Source of the DNA: Bacilli bacterium
GTDB taxonomy: Bacteria > Bacillota_I > Bacilli_A > RF39 > UBA660
Assembly (NCBI GenBank): GCA_028708005.1
Contig: JAQVZV010000023.1
Location: 1 to 9,421, forward strand
Direction of reading: 5' to 3'
DNA length: 9,421 nucleotides
A program made the position numbers and the translations under genes. The notes under the pieces are model-generated. The model did no database searches. It worked only from the letters and a program-made list of their open reading frames with translations, and was not told the origin of the DNA. Below, piece by piece: positions 6,790-9,421 of this stretch; position 1 is the first letter of the stretch, and every line of letters starts with the position of its first letter.

Positions 6790-7911
6790 ATGACAATAAA
6801 TTTTAAAAAATATAATATCTTTAATTTGTTTTCTACATTTTCTAGGGGAATGGTAGAAATCTTCATTCCTTTATATTTATATAAAATCGGTTTTAAAATA
6901 ACAGATATTTTATTCTATTTTTTAATAATGCTTTTAATTTCAGCTGTTATTTGTATTCCATTATCATATATCGGTAATAAAATTAAATATAAATGGTTAA
7001 TCTTCATTAGTGCCACCTTCTTTGGGCTAACTTATTTTATTCTATTTAATATAGTTGTAAACCCAATAGCATTATGCCTATTAGCCTTATGTTTTTCGCT
7101 ATACAGAAGATGTTATTGGATTGGCAAAAGATATTACGAATTAAAAATTATTCCAAAGCACAACATGGCCAACAATGTTAGTAAAGTAGTAATAATTTCA
7201 CAAATTGCAACGTTGTCCGCATCTTATATAGGAGCTTTATTACTGAATAATATTTCCAACTTCTATATCCTTCTCATTTCGGTATTCATTTTCATTTTTA
7301 GTGTCATACCATTAATGACCATTAAAGAACAAAAAAGTGACGAAAAAATAAGTATAGATAATAGCATATTAAACCAAATACCTAAAAAAAATATTATATT
7401 AATGATATTATATGAATTTATATATATATCCTCTCTAGTTTTCCCTATATATTTATATCTCTATGTCAATACCAATTTTGAGTATATTGGACTGTTTAGT
7501 CTATTTTCTGGATTATCCAGCATGATTTGTATTCATCTGTTTTCTAAAAAAATGGATAATGACAAATGTGATTACGTTTTCTTATCAGCGTTTTTATTAT
7601 CTATAACATTACTGTTAAAATTGAACTGTACTTTAACAATAGCGGTATTAATTATTGGATTGTTTGAGGGAATTTTTTCTAAGATCCGCGAAGTCGGTCA
7701 TACGAGAAATATTTATTTTTTAGGGAGCCATTATAATAGAGCCTCATACAATATGCTTTATGAAATTATTCAAAACTTCTCTAGATTATTAGCATTCCTA
7801 TTAATATTAATTTTTACACGTGATTTAAAAGTAATTATTTACATTTGTATTGCAGCAACGTTTTTAAGTTCATTTATCAGATTTGACGATGGTAAAGACG
7901 GATATAAATAA
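6790..7911 (+). CDS. MFS-like 12-helix membrane transporter, substrate unknown
   Basis: A 373-residue, very hydrophobic protein, best read as a Major Facilitator Superfamily permease in the cytoplasmic membrane. About twelve hydrophobic segments can be counted, in two sets of six, split by a polar loop near 178-201 (EQKSDEKISIDNS). The loop after helix 2 (SYIGNKIKYKW) is a degenerate MFS motif A without its usual Asp. YRRCYWIGKRYYE (105-117) follows helix 4. No substrate-specific motif is recognised. The start is uncertain: ATG 6772 sits inside the -10 box TATAAT, GTG 6781 would begin almost at the predicted transcript end, and ATG 6790 is chosen here. None has a Shine-Dalgarno sequence. The gene stands alone, divergent from gltX and convergent with tex. 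It is richer in A+T and in Ile/Phe/Leu than its neighbours, partly because it is a membrane protein. It may be a lineage-specific insertion; that is inference. Confidence 0.75.
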   Translation: MTINFKKYNIFNLFSTFSRGMVEIFIPLYLYKIGFKITDILFYFLIMLLISAVICIPLSYIGNKIKYKWLIFISATFFGLTYFILFNIVVNPIALCLLALCFSLYRRCYWIGKRYYELKIIPKHNMANNVSKVVIISQIATLSASYIGALLLNNISNFYILLISVFIFIFSVIPLMTIKEQKSDEKISIDNSILNQIPKKNIILMILYEFIYISSLVFPIYLYLYVNTNFEYIGLFSLFSGLSSMICIHLFSKKMDNDKCDYVFLSAFLLSITLLLKLNCTLTIAVLIIGLFEGIFSKIREVGHTRNIYFLGSHYNRASYNMLYEIIQNFSRLLAFLLILIFTRDLKVIIYICIAATFLSSFIRFDDGKDGYK

Positions 7912-7915
7912 TATT

Positions 7916-7934
7916 TATTATTCTTCCAATAATA
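7916..7934 (+). repeat. Short AT-only inverted repeat after the MFS gene
   Basis: TATTATT (7916-7922), loop CTTCC, AATAATA (7928-7934) form a 7-bp stem four bases after the MFS stop. It lacks G-C pairs and a T-tract. It may be a weak 3' end structure of the MFS transcript or chance in AT-rich DNA. Confidence 0.25.
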
Positions 7935-8003
7935 GAGTCGTTTTCAATCCTCATAATTGGTACTTGATAAATTGAAATTACAAAATTTTATATAAATGTG
8001 GAA

Positions 8004-8025
8004 AAAACATGGATAACCATGTTTT
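8004..8025. terminator. Bidirectional hairpin terminator between MFS gene and tex
   Basis: AAAACATGG (8004-8012), loop ATAA, CCATGTTTT (8017-8025) form a perfect 9-bp stem. On the minus strand the right arm runs into TTTTTT (8007-8002), a good intrinsic terminator for tex, 24 bases after its stop. On the plus strand the right arm ends in TTTT followed by an AT-rich tail, a weaker terminator for the MFS gene. TATAAAT (7991-7997) and ATTTATA (8032-8038) form an outer inverted repeat around it. Confidence 0.75.
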
Positions 8026-8048
8026 AATTCTATTTATAAATTATAAGC

Positions 8049-9421
8049 TTATTTAGTCGAATTCTTTAAAAGAGATAAACTTACTTTCTTTTTATCTACA
8101 AATATGTCGTCCACATAACAATCAACTATATCTCCTACACTAACCACTTCAAGTGGATGTTTTATATACTTATCAGTTAATTTAGATATATGCGCTAATC
8201 CATCATTTTTTAATCCTATATCAATGAACGCTCCAAAATCAACAACATTTCTGACAGTACCTTGGAGTTTCATTCCTTTTGACAAATCCTCTATTTTTAA
8301 AATATCACTTCTTAAAAGCGGTTTGTCAAAATCATCACGCGGATCACGATTTGGTTGTTGAAACGACTTTACAATATCTTCTAAAGTATAAATATCTGTT
8401 CCAAGTTTCATTGCATAACTATTAATATCTATAGATTCCATTTTTTCAATAAGTTCTTCTGTTCCAATATCATCTACACTTAATTCAAGTTCATCTAATA
8501 ATTTTTTAGCTATAGCATAACTCTCCGGATGAATACTTGTTTTATCTAATACGTTATCTCCCTCAATAACCCTAATAAAACCAATCGCTTGTTCATAAAC
8601 TTTGGGAGTCATAATTTTATTTTCCCTTAACTCTTCTCTAGAAACTATTTTTCCATTAGCATTTCTATATTCAACAATATTATTAATTACTTTCTTAGAT
8701 AAACCAGAAACATATTTCAAAAGTGAAGTGCTTGCCGTATTAATATTAACACCAACTTGATTAACAGCCTTAGTAACTACAAAATCCAACGATTCATTTA
8801 ACTTGTTTTGAGGAAGGTCGTGTTGATATTGACCAACTCCAATACTTTTTGAATCGATTTTAACAAGTTCACTCAAAGGATCTTGAAGTCGTCTTGCAAT
8901 ATTAATAGCACTACGCTCTTCAACATGTAAATCAGGGAACTCTTCAATTGCTAGTGGACTTGCTGAATAAACAGATGCTCCCGCTTCACTCACAATAATA
9001 AACTCTACCTTGCGCTCTGAACTTTTTATTACATCAGCGATAAAAGTTTCACTTTCCCTTGAAGCTGTACCATTACCAATGGCTATGATATCAATATTAT
9101 ATTCACGGATCAAATCTAAAACATAATTCTTGCTTTTGTCGTATTCATTACGTGGCTCATGAGGATATACAACACTAACATTTATCATCTTGCCTGTATG
9201 ATCAACAACTGCCAATTTACAGCCCGTGCGATAAGCAGGGTCAAAGCCTAAGACGTTTTTTTCTTTCATTGGAGGTTGTAATAATAATTTTTCCAGATTT
9301 TTAGCAAAAACATCTATCGCCACATCGGAAGCCTCCAAAGTCAATTCGCTACGGATTTCCCTTTCAATACTTGGAGCTATCAGCCTTTTATAGCTATCGG
9401 CAATGGCTTCCTTTACATAGT
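8049..9421 (-). CDS. tex: Tex family RNA-binding protein, C-terminal part (cut by window edge)
   Basis: Tex is a conserved cytoplasmic nucleic-acid-binding protein, related to eukaryotic Spt6, with roles in transcription and RNA turnover. The frame is open from base 9420 to the TAA at 8049-8051, giving 456 residues of a protein usually about 720 long; the N-terminal helical part lies outside. A TTG at 9344 is internal, since the reading frame and family similarity continue upstream (KEAIADSYKRLIAPSIERE). In the visible part, a YqgF/RNase H-like domain begins near 54 with VLGFDPAYRTGCKLAVVD and includes IAIGNGTASRE (112-122) and IVSEAGASVYSAS (142-154). Helix-hairpin-helix segments follow at about 222-290 (VGVNINTASTSLL, then GLSKKVINNIVEYR). 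A C-terminal S1 domain lies at about 380-451 (GTVRNVVDFGAFIDIG, GLAHISKL). It converges on the MFS gene and ends 24 bases before a hairpin terminator. Confidence 0.96.
   Translation of the reverse strand, partial: YVKEAIADSYKRLIAPSIEREIRSELTLEASDVAIDVFAKNLEKLLLQPPMKEKNVLGFDPAYRTGCKLAVVDHTGKMINVSVVYPHEPRNEYDKSKNYVLDLIREYNIDIIAIGNGTASRESETFIADVIKSSERKVEFIIVSEAGASVYSASPLAIEEFPDLHVEERSAINIARRLQDPLSELVKIDSKSIGVGQYQHDLPQNKLNESLDFVVTKAVNQVGVNINTASTSLLKYVSGLSKKVINNIVEYRNANGKIVSREELRENKIMTPKVYEQAIGFIRVIEGDNVLDKTSIHPESYAIAKKLLDELELSVDDIGTEELIEKMESIDINSYAMKLGTDIYTLEDIVKSFQQPNRDPRDDFDKPLLRSDILKIEDLSKGMKLQGTVRNVVDFGAFIDIGLKNDGLAHISKLTDKYIKHPLEVVSVGDIVDCYVDDIFVDKKKVSLSLLKNSTK

Noticed and set aside
9342..9344. 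TTG at 9344 as the start of tex
   Set aside because: The frame continues to the window edge with sequence typical of Tex (SYKRLIAPSIERE), so the TTG is an internal Leu codon and the gene is cut by the edge.
1..9421. Mycoplasma-type genetic code (TGA as Trp)
   Set aside because: All tryptophans read in the genes are TGG and no in-frame TGA is needed. The absence of TGA stops among seven genes is noted but is too few to show reassignment.
1..9421. CRISPR arrays, insertion sequences, tRNA/rRNA genes, toxin-antitoxin or defence genes
   Set aside because: No regularly spaced repeats, terminal inverted repeats with a transposase, cloverleaf-like segments or defence motifs were seen; almost all of the window is covered by recognised genes.

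Overview
The window is AT-rich, roughly 30% GC by eye. It looks like a chromosomal housekeeping region of a low-GC Gram-positive bacterium (Bacillota, Bacilli-like, plausibly an uncultured host-associated lineage). Support comes from the Bacillus-type AlaRS motif 2 (IRTNDIENVG), the YugP-type membrane zinc protease, GGAGG/AGGTGAT Shine-Dalgarno sites, and two gene neighbourhoods known from Bacillus subtilis: gltX with cysS, and an AI-2E family membrane protein with alaS. Tryptophan is encoded by TGG in every gene read. Of the seven stops seen, six are TAA, one is TAG and none is TGA, so there is no sign of the Mycoplasma code.

Layout. On the minus strand, reading from about 6590 down to 1, six genes form one tight run: gltX, cysS, a YugP-like zinc metalloprotease, an AI-2E/PerM family membrane protein, a dNMP-kinase-like P-loop protein, and the 5' part of alaS, which leaves the window at base 1. 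Four of the five junctions are 0-55 nt and three have the downstream ribosome binding site inside, or touching, the upstream stop region, so co-transcription and translational coupling are likely. A 0.2 kb divergent intergenic region (about 6589-6789) separates this run from a plus-strand gene for a 12-helix MFS-like transporter. That gene ends at 7911 and faces the 3' end of tex, which runs in from the right edge on the minus strand. The convergent gap holds a perfect 9-bp hairpin that can terminate both genes.

How the genes work together. GluRS, CysRS and AlaRS charge tRNAs, and Tex is an RNA-binding protein linked to transcription and RNA metabolism. The protease and the AI-2E family protein are membrane proteins of broadly conserved but poorly defined role. 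The P-loop protein probably phosphorylates a nucleotide. I see no mobile element, CRISPR array, tRNA or rRNA gene, T-box or other riboswitch, and no clear novel system. The points worth a second look are the phage-type kinase coupled to alaS, the joining of two ancestral aaRS gene blocks into one run, and the very short or absent leader of the MFS gene.
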